A DNA stretch of 64,000 nucleotides from Acidimangrovimonas sediminis (lineage in GTDB: Bacteria; Pseudomonadota; Alphaproteobacteria; Rhodobacterales; Rhodobacteraceae): NCBI RefSeq assembly GCF_002871005.1, contig NZ_PHSN01000008.1:104054-168053 (forward strand), given 5' to 3'. The notes beneath the pieces were generated by a model. It saw only the letters and a list, made by a program, of their open reading frames with translations, was not told the DNA's origin and searched no databases. Of the stretch, positions 25,270 through 34,495 are shown piece after piece. Each line of letters begins with the position of its first letter. The stretch's first letter is position 1. Made by a program: the position numbers and the translations under genes.

Positions 25270-25293
25270 GCCGCCCCCGTCAGGGAGGGCGGC
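25270..25293. terminator. Hairpin between the convergent SIP and tonB genes
   Basis: GCCGCCC (25270-25276) and GGGCGGC (25287-25293) form a 7-bp stem with a 10-nt loop in the 93-bp convergent gap, followed on the plus strand by GTCTTC. Could serve either direction. Confidence 0.45.
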
Positions 25294-25297
25294 GTCT

Positions 25298-26158
25298 TCA
25301 GCGCGAAAAGCGTATCGTCAGGGAGAACGCATAGGCGCGGTCGGTCAGTCCGTCGGGGGCGTTGGGGAAATGCCCGGCCCGCTGCACCGCCTCGACCGCC
25401 GCCTGATCCAGCGCCGGGTTGCCCGACGACCGGATCAGCCGAACGCCGGCCAGTTGCCCGTTGCGCGCGATGCTGAGCTGCACCGTGGCGCTGCCACTCG
25501 CCCAGCCCGCGGCGGAAGGATAGCGCTTGGCGCGTTCGATCCGCGCGCGGATCGCCGCACCCCACTGGGCGCGCAGGCTGCGCTCCTGCCCGGCCGAAAG
25601 GGTCGAGACACGGGCGTTGCTGCGGTCCCCCGCGCTGGCACCGCCGCCGGCACCCGCCGCGCGTTCGGCGGCGCTGTCGTGATCCTGCGCCCTGTGCACC
25701 TTCGCGGCGGGCTTCGGCTTGGCCTTGGGGGGCGGTTCGGGTTTCGGGCGGGGCTTGGGCGGCGGGGTTGGTTCCGGCGGCGGGGGCGGGGCCTCGGGGC
25801 TGGGGGGCGGCGCCTCGGCCGTTGCGGTCGGCGCGGCGGGCTGGGCCGGTGTCGGGGGCGCCTCTGGCGCCGCCTCGGCCAGACGGGGCAGGTCGGGCGC
25901 GTCCATTTGCGGCATCTGGACCTGCGGCGGCGCGGCCGGAGCGTCGACCTTGGGCGCGGGTTCCGGGATCCGGTCGTATTGTGTGACCTGCTCGGCGACG
26001 GAGGCGCTGGCGGCCTGAAGGCTGGCCACGTCGGTGCCGCCCGCGCCGGAGGACGAGATCCCCGCCTGTTCCTCCGGCGCCGCCGCGAAGAGGACGAGGT
26101 GAAGCGCCAGCGCCAGCGTGCCGAAGACGCCCCCTTCCAGGATCTGCCGGGCGGTCAT
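25298..26158 (-). CDS. tonB: TonB energy transducer
   Basis: 286 aa. N-terminal membrane anchor (VFGTLALALHLVLFAA, ~11-27); a long proline/lysine/alanine-rich periplasmic spacer (~90-180; many PPP and KPKP units); C-terminal TonB domain with RAKRYPSAAGWASGSATVQL, LIRSSGNPALDQAAVEAVQRAGHFP. The start at 26158 overlaps the exbD stop (ATGA). It couples the proton motive force, via ExbB/ExbD, to the two outer-membrane receptors of this locus. Last gene of a four-gene minus-strand operon. Confidence 0.92.
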   Translation of the reverse strand: MTARQILEGGVFGTLALALHLVLFAAAPEEQAGISSSGAGGTDVASLQAASASVAEQVTQYDRIPEPAPKVDAPAAPPQVQMPQMDAPDLPRLAEAAPEAPPTPAQPAAPTATAEAPPPSPEAPPPPPEPTPPPKPRPKPEPPPKAKPKPAAKVHRAQDHDSAAERAAGAGGGASAGDRSNARVSTLSAGQERSLRAQWGAAIRARIERAKRYPSAAGWASGSATVQLSIARNGQLAGVRLIRSSGNPALDQAAVEAVQRAGHFPNAPDGLTDRAYAFSLTIRFSR

Positions 26159-26634
26159 GGCGTGGCCGTCCCGGCGGGGGCGCCGTCCGCGTCGTCGCCG
26201 GTGCTGCGGATCACGAGGTCCGCCTGCGGAAACCCGGCACCGCCGAGTTCCGGCAGCAGCGCGGCAAGCCGGTCGACGGGGGCCCCGGCATCGGCGCGCA
26301 GGAAGAGTTGCGGCGGCGCCGCGGCGCAATCATGCGCGTCGCAGAATGTGTCATGCGCGGCCTTCAGCGCGGCAAGCACCGTCGGGTCGCCATCGGCGCC
26401 GGGGCTTGTCGCTCCTTCGAACCCCAGCGCGCCGTCGGCGCCGAGGTAGAGCGCGAAATCGCCCTGCCGCGCATCCTGCGGACGGGCCTCGGGCGGGGTG
26501 ACGGGAAAGGGTTCGGGGGGCGCCAGCTCGGCCGAGATCAGGAAGAAGATCAGCAGCAGGAAGACCACGTTGATCATCGGCAGCAGGTTGCCGTCGCTCG
26601 GGCCGCGCGGCGGGTCGGGGGGCAGAATGTCCAT
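26155..26634 (-). CDS. exbD: ExbD-like biopolymer transport protein (second copy)
   Basis: 159 aa. Single N-terminal helix NLLPMINVVFLLLIFFLISA, but the position of the protonatable aspartate of ExbD (PMIDVVF) is asparagine here. The periplasmic domain carries a pair of cysteines (DTFCDAHDCAAAPP) not usual for ExbD. It starts 2 bp after exbD-1. The missing aspartate suggests it assembles with the neighbouring canonical ExbD instead of driving proton flow itself. Confidence 0.85.
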   Translation of the reverse strand: MDILPPDPPRGPSDGNLLPMINVVFLLLIFFLISAELAPPEPFPVTPPEARPQDARQGDFALYLGADGALGFEGATSPGADGDPTVLAALKAAHDTFCDAHDCAAAPPQLFLRADAGAPVDRLAALLPELGGAGFPQADLVIRSTGDDADGAPAGTATP

Positions 26635-26636
26635 CG

Positions 26637-27020
26637 TCACTTCACCAGCACGAGTTTCCGGAATCCGGCGGCGCGCAGCGCGTCCATCACCGAGACCAGC
26701 GCCTGCAGCCCCGCGCCGCGTCCGCGCAGCACCACCGGGGCGTCGCTGTCCTTGTCGATCGCGCCAAGGGCGGCGGGCAGGCCCTCTTGCGTCACCGGTG
26801 CGCCGTTCAGCGTCAGCGCACCGCCGGCCGCCACCTCGACCAGACGCAGCGGCGCGGCGGCCTCTCCCCCCGCGGCGGTCGCAGTGGCCAGCGGAATGGT
26901 GGTGTCGTTGGCGAAGCGCGAGGCCAGCATGAAGAACACCAGAAGCAGGAACACCACGTCGATCATCGGCGTGAGGTTGGGGCGCCGGGGGCGCCGGGGG
27001 GCGCCGAAATCCATCTTCAT
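26637..27020 (-). CDS. exbD: ExbD biopolymer transport protein (canonical copy)
   Basis: 127 aa. NLTPMIDVVFLLLVFFMLASRF has the membrane aspartate needed for proton coupling (D20). The C-terminal periplasmic domain ends VLVK. The ATG overlaps the exbB stop by 4 bp. Part of the ExbB-ExbD-TonB inner-membrane motor. Confidence 0.9.
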   Translation of the reverse strand: MKMDFGAPRRPRRPNLTPMIDVVFLLLVFFMLASRFANDTTIPLATATAAGGEAAAPLRLVEVAAGGALTLNGAPVTQEGLPAALGAIDKDSDAPVVLRGRGAGLQALVSVMDALRAAGFRKLVLVK

Positions 27021-27739
27021 TCCGCGACCGACAATGCCTTGGCGGGGGTGCTCTTGCGCTGCTGTCGGGCCGTTTCCCTTGCGGGGCGGGGCACGAAGAC
27101 GCGGGTGGCGGTGTCTTCCATGTCATGGCGCAGCCGCTCGATCACCGCCTCGAACCAGGTCAGCGCGATCTGCGCGGGGATCGCCACGGCCATGCCTGCC
27201 GCGGTGGTCAGAAGCGCCTCCCAGATGCCGCCCGCAAGGGTGGCGGGGTCAGCGCGCGCGCCGGCTTCCTGCAGCGCCTGGAACGCCGCGATCATGCCGG
27301 TGACGGTGCCGAACAGGCCCAGCAGCGGCCCGATGGTCGCGGCCAGTTCGATCCCGCGCAGCCCGGCCCGGGCCCGCGCCAGCAGCTGGCGGGCGACGCG
27401 GGTGGTTTCGGCCTGCGCTTCGTCCTGGGTCAGCGCGGCATCGTCCGCCGCCGCCATCGCCGTCGCGACCAGTCGCGCGCGCAGCGACCGGCGCCCGGCC
27501 AGCACCGCCTGCGCCTCGGCCCGGCGCCCCGCCGACCAAAGCGACAGCGCCGTCTCGCTGTGCCGCCCGCCGGACCAGGCGCCGAACCGCACGAGGCGCC
27601 ACAGCTTCCACAGGATCAGCGCAAGGGTGACGACCGAGAGCACCGCGATCGCGGTCATCGCGGGGCCCCCCATGGTGACGAAGTCGCGCATCCGGCCAAG
27701 GGTGCCCGGCACTGCCGCGGTCAGGTCTGCAAGGGTCAT
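27017..27739 (-). CDS. exbB: ExbB/MotA/TolQ-family proton channel protein
   Basis: 240 aa, three membrane helices (~25-45, ~130-155, ~175-200). IELAATIGPLLGLFGTVTGMIAAFQAL and TTAAGMAVAIPA are the ExbB/TolQ core helices lining the proton path. ATG at 27739 has GGAG 6 nt upstream; the upstream frame extension is not family-like. First gene of exbB-exbD-exbD-tonB. The 186-bp gap to the kinase stop contains an A7 run and a TGAC...GTCA dyad (27769-27794) but no TGA-N9-TCA site. Confidence 0.9.
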   Translation of the reverse strand: MTLADLTAAVPGTLGRMRDFVTMGGPAMTAIAVLSVVTLALILWKLWRLVRFGAWSGGRHSETALSLWSAGRRAEAQAVLAGRRSLRARLVATAMAAADDAALTQDEAQAETTRVARQLLARARAGLRGIELAATIGPLLGLFGTVTGMIAAFQALQEAGARADPATLAGGIWEALLTTAAGMAVAIPAQIALTWFEAVIERLRHDMEDTATRVFVPRPARETARQQRKSTPAKALSVAE

Positions 27740-27925
27740 GGGGGCTCTCCTGTGTCTCTCCGGAGCGGAGTGACAATTCCTACAAAAAAAGTCAACAATG
27801 AAGCGCAGGCGAAATCGGGCCATATGGGGCAGGGCGCCTGCCGGGGCAGAGGACGCGCAACGAGAGGCTGCGAGGATGTCCCGGCGGCGCCGGTTCGGCG
27901 CACCGGGAGCGACGTCACGGGGGTG

Positions 27926-30900
27926 TCAGGCCCGCGACGGGGGCGTGCCGATAGCCGCAAGGCAGGCGGCGACGACCTGTTCCTCGCCGGCGCGGGTCTT
28001 GACGAAAAGGCGCCGGATCCGCGGGTCGGTGACGGTCGCGTCGTCGGCGGCCAGGGCGATCATCGGAACCGTTCCCAGCTGGGCCTCGATCGCGTCGAGG
28101 AAGGGGGAAAGGCCGCCCGGCGGGTCGATCTCGTCTATCAGCACGAGGTCGAAGCTTTCCCCCGCGGCACGGTTCAGTGCCTCGGTCCAGTCGCGGGCCT
28201 GGAAAAGCGCGGCCCGCGTGCCGAAGGAGGCGCCGACGATCTGCGCGAAATCGCCGTCGGGCTCGATGTGCAGGATCCTCGGTCCACGGTCCGGCGCCGC
28301 GGGCGCGGCGGGACGGGGCGCGATGCCGGGCGCGGCGAGGGGCGCCTCCCGCGGGAGGGTGAACCAGAAGGTCGTGGCCACGTCGGGGACCGAGTCGAAG
28401 CCGATCGTGCCGCCCATCTGCTCGACGATCTCGCGCGAGATCGAGAGGCCGAGGCCGGTGCCCGCCTTGGCCCGGGTCGAGGAGGAATCGGCCTGGCTGA
28501 AAGCGGTGAAGATCTTGCCGTGGAACGAGGCGGGCACGCCGGCGCCGTGGTCGGTGACCGATACGCGGATCATGCCGTCCTCCGCCTCCGTCGCGATCTC
28601 GACCGTCGCGCCGGGCTGCGAAAACTTCACCGCATTCGACAACAGGTTCGCCATGACCTGCTGGAACCGGTTCACGTCGACCTGGGCGACAAGTCGGCCG
28701 CGCGGCGGGGTGAAGATAAAGCGCACAGCGGATTGGTCGGCGAAGGGCTGGGTGTTGGCGATGGCCTGCTGAACGAGCCGGGGGATCGAGGCGCGGGTCA
28801 TCTCGAAGCTCATCTTGCGCGAGACAAGCTTTTCCATGTCGAGAATGTCGTTGACCAGCAGGATCAGCCGGCTGCAGTTCTTCTGCGCGATCGTCAGCAT
28901 CGAGCGCGCGCGGTCGGGTATCGCGCCCGCCACGCCGTTCAGCAGCAGCCCGAGGGAGCCGTTGATCGAGGTCAGCGGCGTGCGCAGCTCGTGGCTCACT
29001 GTGGCGATGAACTCGTTCTTCACGCGCTCGGCCCTGTGCTGCTCGGTCAGGTCGTGGACCTGGATCACGAAGGTCTCGGGCTGACCCTCTTTGCTGCGGA
29101 CGATGGCCAGGCTCAGCCGTCCCCAGACGTCGCTGCCATCGGCGTGCAGGCAGCGCATGTCGGTCTCGAAGCTTTGCTGTTCGCCGGTCAGGAGCATGCC
29201 GACGAGCGCGCGGATACGGGGCCGTTCCTCGGGGTGGATGAAGGCGTGGAACGGGGTTCTGAGGGCGTCTTCCGCGCTGATCCCGACGAGGCGGGTCAGT
29301 GCGTCGTTCACCTTGGCGAACCGCCCCTCGGGCATGATGATCGCCATGCCCACCGGTGCCGCCTCGAAGGCGGAGCGGAAGCGTTCCTCGCTCTGGCGCA
29401 GGGCCTCCTTGCTTTCGACCAGTTCCGTGATGTCGGTGGTCGCCCCGATCAGCCGGGTCGCCACGCCGCGGCCATCGCGTTCGCCGGCCACGGCCTCGGA
29501 CCTGAGCCAGCGCCACGAGCCATCGACCCGCAGCATCCGGAATTCGTTGATCGAGCGCTCCGCGCGGCCCTCGATGCAGGCCCGGTCGTTGGCGCGGAAA
29601 CCGGGGAAATCCTCGGGATGGATGCGCTGGCGGAACTCGGCCTGGCCGTCGATCGGGGCGTCCGGGGCAAAGCCGAAAAGCTCCTTCCAGGTCGGCGAGA
29701 CGATGGCGAGACGGGTGGCCAGGTCGACCTCGAAGACGCCGATCTTGGCGCCGGTCAACGCCACGTCGAGGCGGTTGCGGGCGTCGCGCAGCTCGGTCTC
29801 GACCCGGCGCTTGTCGGTGACGTCGGTGATCAGCGTGGTGAAGCGGCGGTAGCCTTCGGCGGTGGACCAGGGGTTGATCTGGACGTCGAGGATCAGCGTG
29901 CCGCCCCGGCCGTCGGCAGCGCGCAATTCACGCCGGAAGTTCGGCGGCTCCTGGCTCAGCCGTGCCATTGCGAAATAATCGCGCGCCTCGCGCCCCAGGA
30001 TCTCGGACAAGGGGCGGGCGAACAGGTCATCCTGCGTGCGGCCGAGCAGCGCCTTGACCGAGTCGTTGACGAAGAGGACCGAGCCTTCCTCGTCCAGCAG
30101 CGCGATGTTGGCGTTCGGGGTCTGGATGATCGAGCGGTTCTCCTCGATCTGGGCGGCAAGCTCGCGGGTGCGGTTCGCGACCTTCTGGTTGATCAGAACC
30201 TCCCGGCGGCCGAGCGACAGCAGATAGATCGTCAGTACCACGGTGAACGCCATGCCCGCAGCGAGCGTGACGGCGGGCGCCGCCCGGTTCATGCCGTTCT
30301 CGAAGGACGGGGCGCTTTCGGACACCAGCGGCCACGATTGCCCGAAGGCTTCGATCCGGTGCGTCGTGCTGTAGACCGGTCGGCGGTTCGGGTTCGGTTC
30401 CGCATCGCTGTAGATCAGGGAGCCGGGGCTGAGGCCGCCGCTCGCGTAGAGCGAAACCTCGATGTCGCGGGGCTGGTTCGACGCGATGTCTGAGAAGAAC
30501 GCCGCGGTGGCGATCGGGGCGAAGACCCAGCCGCGCAGCGTCGCGCGGCGTGCCGCGACCGTCGCCGGGGGCCGGCCGGTGGTGGGATCGCGGCCGTAGA
30601 CCGGCACGAACAGCATCATGCCCGAGATGCCGCCGGGGCCGGTGCCGGGGCCGGTGCCGCGATCCGAGATCCGGATCTGGCCGGTGTCGCGGGCGGCGTC
30701 CGCCGCCGCGCGCCAGGCCTCGACGGCGCCGAGGTCGAAACCCGGGGTTTCGAGCGCGCCGTCGTGAGCCTCGATCAGCCTGACCGGGATCGCCTTCCCG
30801 TCGGGCGCGGCGAAACCCAGGCCGCGAAGGCCGGGCACCCGGAGCGGCAGGTCGAGGCCCTGCACGAAATTCCGCCACTGCGAGGCCGTCACCTGTGCCG

Positions 30901-31717
30901 AGCTATCGAGAAAGCCGCGGGCGCCCAGCAGGCTGACGGCATAGGCGTTGAGCCGGTCCTCGACGGTGCGGCCGTTGTCGCGCACCAGCATCTCGAACTG
31001 CTTGCGTTGGAAATGCACCATGAGGCTGTTCATCGCCTGCCAGGCCGTCAGCGTCATCGCCAGCGACACGAGGACATAGGCGAAGGAGGCGCTTCGGAAC
31101 CGCGGCATCGGGGTGCCGCGCCAGTAGACCTGCGGCGAGGCGCGCGAGGGCCAGAAGAACACGACGCCGGTGACGGTGATGATCCCCAGCGTGTCGCCGA
31201 CCCACCAGACCAGCCAGTTTCCCAGGATGCCCGCACCGGTGCTCTGCCCGAGCGCGATGTAAAGCGCGATGCCGATCGCCGCCGTCGCCATGCCCAGAAC
31301 GGGCCCGACAAGGGCAAGGCAGCGCAGCAAGTGGCCCGTTCCGGCAATCTTCAGCGGCGTGCCGAACATCCGCAGGATGATCGTGGCGCTGAGCCAGGCG
31401 CGCAGCGCCTGCAGCGCGCCGATCGCCAGCGCGACCTCGAGCTGTGGCAAAGCCAAAGGTTCGCCCGCGACGGTGGTGACAATCAGGCGGGCCAGGATCG
31501 AGACCGCCAGGACGGCGGGCCAGCGGTTGCGCCCGTAGATCATCAGGATGGCCAGCGCAAAGCCCGCGCCGCGGGGCAGGGCAAGGGCATCGGCATAGGA
31601 CGGCTTGAGCACCAGCCCGCCGCAGCAGAGCGCCAGGTAGCACGCCAGCGTGAGGGTCCAGCCAAGCACGGTGCGGCGACTTTCGTCGCGCGACAGCCCT
31701 GCGGTCATGCTCATCAT
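27926..31717 (-). CDS. Membrane MASE1-CHASE-PAS hybrid sensor histidine kinase
   Basis: 1263 aa. MASE1-like multi-helix membrane domain (~10-230), CHASE extracellular sensor (~235-465), one more membrane helix (~478-500), three PAS domains (~525-640, 650-775, 780-895), HisKA with VSHELRTPL (H909), HATPase_c (~1010-1125) and a receiver-like C-terminal domain (~1147-1260; LHIEPD, probable acceptor D1195 in LVLIDE). The ATG at 31717 has GAGG upstream; two more ATGs follow within 10 bp. HisKA to receiver resembles the PAS kinase at 10.3 kb closely enough to call them paralogues. No dedicated response regulator is adjacent. Ligand of the CHASE domain unknown. Confidence 0.88.
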   Translation of the reverse strand: MMSMTAGLSRDESRRTVLGWTLTLACYLALCCGGLVLKPSYADALALPRGAGFALAILMIYGRNRWPAVLAVSILARLIVTTVAGEPLALPQLEVALAIGALQALRAWLSATIILRMFGTPLKIAGTGHLLRCLALVGPVLGMATAAIGIALYIALGQSTGAGILGNWLVWWVGDTLGIITVTGVVFFWPSRASPQVYWRGTPMPRFRSASFAYVLVSLAMTLTAWQAMNSLMVHFQRKQFEMLVRDNGRTVEDRLNAYAVSLLGARGFLDSSAQVTASQWRNFVQGLDLPLRVPGLRGLGFAAPDGKAIPVRLIEAHDGALETPGFDLGAVEAWRAAADAARDTGQIRISDRGTGPGTGPGGISGMMLFVPVYGRDPTTGRPPATVAARRATLRGWVFAPIATAAFFSDIASNQPRDIEVSLYASGGLSPGSLIYSDAEPNPNRRPVYSTTHRIEAFGQSWPLVSESAPSFENGMNRAAPAVTLAAGMAFTVVLTIYLLSLGRREVLINQKVANRTRELAAQIEENRSIIQTPNANIALLDEEGSVLFVNDSVKALLGRTQDDLFARPLSEILGREARDYFAMARLSQEPPNFRRELRAADGRGGTLILDVQINPWSTAEGYRRFTTLITDVTDKRRVETELRDARNRLDVALTGAKIGVFEVDLATRLAIVSPTWKELFGFAPDAPIDGQAEFRQRIHPEDFPGFRANDRACIEGRAERSINEFRMLRVDGSWRWLRSEAVAGERDGRGVATRLIGATTDITELVESKEALRQSEERFRSAFEAAPVGMAIIMPEGRFAKVNDALTRLVGISAEDALRTPFHAFIHPEERPRIRALVGMLLTGEQQSFETDMRCLHADGSDVWGRLSLAIVRSKEGQPETFVIQVHDLTEQHRAERVKNEFIATVSHELRTPLTSINGSLGLLLNGVAGAIPDRARSMLTIAQKNCSRLILLVNDILDMEKLVSRKMSFEMTRASIPRLVQQAIANTQPFADQSAVRFIFTPPRGRLVAQVDVNRFQQVMANLLSNAVKFSQPGATVEIATEAEDGMIRVSVTDHGAGVPASFHGKIFTAFSQADSSSTRAKAGTGLGLSISREIVEQMGGTIGFDSVPDVATTFWFTLPREAPLAAPGIAPRPAAPAAPDRGPRILHIEPDGDFAQIVGASFGTRAALFQARDWTEALNRAAGESFDLVLIDEIDPPGGLSPFLDAIEAQLGTVPMIALAADDATVTDPRIRRLFVKTRAGEEQVVAACLAAIGTPPSRA

Positions 31718-32205
31718 CTCGGCGCCTCTGCCTGTGTCCTTCAGCGCGCGGACGAGGCGGGCTGCGTTAACTTTCTGAACCTGCGCCCGATATTTCAAAA
31801 GCCCTGTCAACGCCAGCGCGCCGGGAAGCCGATGGAATTCGGGGAAGTGAGTCCTGACGGGCACAGAAGGCCGCGCGCCCTCCGCTCCGGCCCTTGTAGC
31901 GACCCTTGTAACGGCCCCTGTCGGCGGTGTGGTCGCCCCCGCTTTCCGGGGACGGCTTTTGCCCCGGGCTGCGTGCTCTCGTCGCAGACGCTGAATTTTG
32001 ACGTAAATGCAATATACTCCGAACCTGACGCGAACAGATGCGTGCCCGGCCCCGTCCGGCCGCACGGCCCGACAGGGTGTGCCCGGCCGGACGGAGGTAA
32101 CGTCTGTGCGAGCGCGAACTGAACGGTACGGTTTAGCGTTGCCGAAGCCGTGCGCTCCGTTAGGAGAGGCACGAACCGAAGCAGGACCGGGGGCAAGCCA
32201 CCGCC
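31718..32205. other. 488-bp divergent intergenic region
   Basis: No convincing gene. It contains the 12-bp tandem repeat listed separately and an AT-rich stretch (31990-32020) with TATACT at 32014-32019, which is a plausible -10 for the efflux operon without a good -35. The minus-strand side must hold the promoter of the MASE1 kinase. Confidence 0.4.
31891..31926. repeat. Three imperfect 12-bp tandem repeats
   Basis: CCCTTGTAGCGA, CCCTTGTAACGG and CCCCTGTCGGCG follow one another directly. The first two differ at two positions, the third is degenerate. Location is between two divergent promoters; function unknown. Confidence 0.5.
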
Positions 32206-34284
32206 ATGACGAAGTCGAGCGCCATCCTCCGCTTGCCGGCCGCGGTCAGTTTCGACCGGGCGCAGGCGATCAATGCGCTCAAGGTGACGCTGGCGATCGT
32301 GCTCTCGCTCTGGGTGGCCTTCCTGTTCGACCTCAGCCACACCTACTGGGCCCTGCTGACGGTGCCGCCGATCGTCACCAACCCCAGCGCGGGGAACATG
32401 GTCTGGCGCGGGGTTGCGCGTCTTGCCGCCACGATCCTCGGTGCGATCGTCGGGCTTGTGTTCGTCGCGGCATTCAACGACAGCCGCGTCGCGATGATCG
32501 CCGCCCTGGTGATCCTGGTGTTCCTGCTCGGCTATCTCAGCCGGCTTTATCGCGCGATCGACGCCTATGCCTACGCCACCGCGGCGGTGACGGCGATGCT
32601 GGTGGGGGTCGAGGGCGGGCAGGCCCCCGCAGGGGCCTACGACCTCGCGCTGCAGCGCGGCACTGAAACGGCGATCCCGATCGTCTGCTGCTTCGCGCTT
32701 CTGCTCATCCTGTTCCCGCGTTCGGTTTCCGAGGATGCGATGGCCAAGCTCAAGGGTGCGCGCGCCAAGACCTTCGAGGCGGCGCGCGCGATGCTCAGCG
32801 ACGCGCCGGGCCGGGCCGCGGCGCGGATGGGGGCGGATGCGGCGCTGCAGGGGGTGCATACCGACCTCGACGCGCTGATCTTCGAACGTGGGCGACGGCG
32901 CTGGCTGTACCCGCGGCTGACCGGCGTGTGCAATGCGCTCAACCGGATCATCGCGCTGTCCGATCTTGCGCGCTACAGCCTCGACCGGCTGAGCGCGGAA
33001 GAGCGGGAGGGCCGGGTCGCGCAGGCCGAGGAGGCGGTCTTCGGCCTGCTGGAGCGGGCGGAGGCACCGGGCCTCGACGCCGAGGCGCAGCGCGCCAACG
33101 CCGCCGCCGCCCGTGCCGTGGCCGAGGGGGCCTCCCCCGGCAACCTGCTGATCGAGGGCAAGACGCCGACGCACACGACCTTCAAGCGTGGTACCGCGCT
33201 CTGGCGGCTCCTGGCCCTGACCCAGGCGCTCGAGGCGTATTTCGAGGCCGAGGCGGCGCTGATCGACCGCAGCACGCCGGTGACCACGCCGAAACGCACC
33301 CGCCACCGCTACCACGACCATGTCGCGGCCCTGGAATCGGGGCTGCGGCCGGCACTGATCCTGTTGATCCTGTCGGTGGTCTGGATCACGACCCGCTGGC
33401 AGGCGGGGCAGATCATTTCCCTGGTGGCAAGCTTCTTCACCATGGTGATCGCGGCGATCGCGCCGCGCCCGGTCCGGCCGCTTGCGGGCAAGTTCATGGT
33501 CTATGGCGTGCTCCTGGGATCCGCGCTGACGCTGCCGCTGATGGCGGCGCTGGCGCTGGTCGAGGGGTTCCCCGCCTTCGCGCTGCTCCTCGGCGTGGTG
33601 ATCTTCACCATCTTCTACACTGCCAAGGGGCCACCGACGCTGGCGATCGGGGCCGTGGTCGCGATTGCGCTGGAGCTGTCGCCGACCGACCAGCCGCTTT
33701 ACGATCCGGTCAACGCGATCAACTATGCCGTCACCCTCGTCCTCTTTCCGCTGACCTATCTGATCGCCCAGGCGCTGCTGTTCCCCGAAAATGCGGCCTG
33801 GCTCAAGCGCCGCGCGCAGGGGGCGGCCGACGGGTTGCTGAAACTGGCCGCGCGGCGGCGCCCGTCGCTCAGGCAGGCCGAGTTCCTGTCCGCCTCGATC
33901 GATATCATGGGCGAATACGGGTCGGGCCTCGATCCGGAAGAGGCCGAGGGCCAGCACCTGATCCTTCGCATCCGGGCGGTGCAGGCGACGGGGCTGTGCC
34001 TCTACCGCCTGCGCGAACTGGCGGCGGCGCCCGAGACACCGGATGACCTTGCCCCCTTCGTCGAACGTCTCCGGCGCGAGGCGTTGCGGGCGGCCAGGGG
34101 CGGGGCGCCGGCCGACGGCAACGATTTCTTCGACGAGCTCGACGCTTACGTGCGCCGCCACGCCGGGCGCCACGACCTTTCCCGCGAGGCACGGATCGCC
34201 GCGCTCCGCTTCGGCGGGCTTGCGAACCTGCTCGCCTCCATCATCGCAAGCGGAGAGCTTGCCCCCGACTTCGAGAGGCACTGA
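32206..34284 (+). CDS. FUSC-family (AaeB-like) inner-membrane efflux protein
   Basis: 692 aa. Two blocks of membrane helices (~20-180 and ~375-545), separated by a soluble stretch, are the duplicated fusaric-acid-resistance/aromatic-acid exporter layout. Early motif YWALLTVPPIVTNPSAGNMVWRG and second-half ALESGLRPALILLIL support it. Together with the DUF1656 protein and HlyD-type adaptor that follow, it forms an AaeXAB-like pump for aromatic or hydroxylated carboxylic acids. The stop overlaps the next start (TGATG). Confidence 0.88.
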   Translation: MTKSSAILRLPAAVSFDRAQAINALKVTLAIVLSLWVAFLFDLSHTYWALLTVPPIVTNPSAGNMVWRGVARLAATILGAIVGLVFVAAFNDSRVAMIAALVILVFLLGYLSRLYRAIDAYAYATAAVTAMLVGVEGGQAPAGAYDLALQRGTETAIPIVCCFALLLILFPRSVSEDAMAKLKGARAKTFEAARAMLSDAPGRAAARMGADAALQGVHTDLDALIFERGRRRWLYPRLTGVCNALNRIIALSDLARYSLDRLSAEEREGRVAQAEEAVFGLLERAEAPGLDAEAQRANAAAARAVAEGASPGNLLIEGKTPTHTTFKRGTALWRLLALTQALEAYFEAEAALIDRSTPVTTPKRTRHRYHDHVAALESGLRPALILLILSVVWITTRWQAGQIISLVASFFTMVIAAIAPRPVRPLAGKFMVYGVLLGSALTLPLMAALALVEGFPAFALLLGVVIFTIFYTAKGPPTLAIGAVVAIALELSPTDQPLYDPVNAINYAVTLVLFPLTYLIAQALLFPENAAWLKRRAQGAADGLLKLAARRRPSLRQAEFLSASIDIMGEYGSGLDPEEAEGQHLILRIRAVQATGLCLYRLRELAAAPETPDDLAPFVERLRREALRAARGGAPADGNDFFDELDAYVRRHAGRHDLSREARIAALRFGGLANLLASIIASGELAPDFERH

Positions 34285-34487
34285 TGCGACAGGAATTCGC
34301 GGCCTTCGGCCTTTTCGTCCCCAGCCTGCTGATCTGCGCCCTCATTGCCGGGGTGATCTGGCTTCTGGTCGACTCGCTCATGCTGCGCAGCGGTGGCTGG
34401 CAGTTCTTCTGGCACCCGCCGATCGCGCGGCTTGCCCTCTATTTCCTGAGCCTCGCGCTCGTCGTCTTCCTGTTCCCCGACCTCTGA
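34284..34487 (+). CDS. DUF1656 (AaeX-like) small membrane protein
   Basis: 67 aa, two predicted helices (~10-30, ~46-63). The genomic place between a FUSC protein and an HlyD-type adaptor is diagnostic for DUF1656/AaeX. The ATG shares one base with the previous stop. Accessory subunit of the pump; exact role unknown. Confidence 0.85.
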   Translation: MRQEFAAFGLFVPSLLICALIAGVIWLLVDSLMLRSGGWQFFWHPPIARLALYFLSLALVVFLFPDL

Positions 34488-34495
34488 GGCCGTCC

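Noticed and set aside
27125..30493. 1122-codon open frame opposite exbB and the MASE1 kinase
   Set aside because: It crosses two well-supported minus-strand genes and has no family motif; open only because of codon-position GC bias.
31990..32020. Full sigma-70 promoter for the FUSC operon
   Set aside because: TATACT is present, but the nearest TTGACG is only 9 bp upstream; the spacing is wrong.
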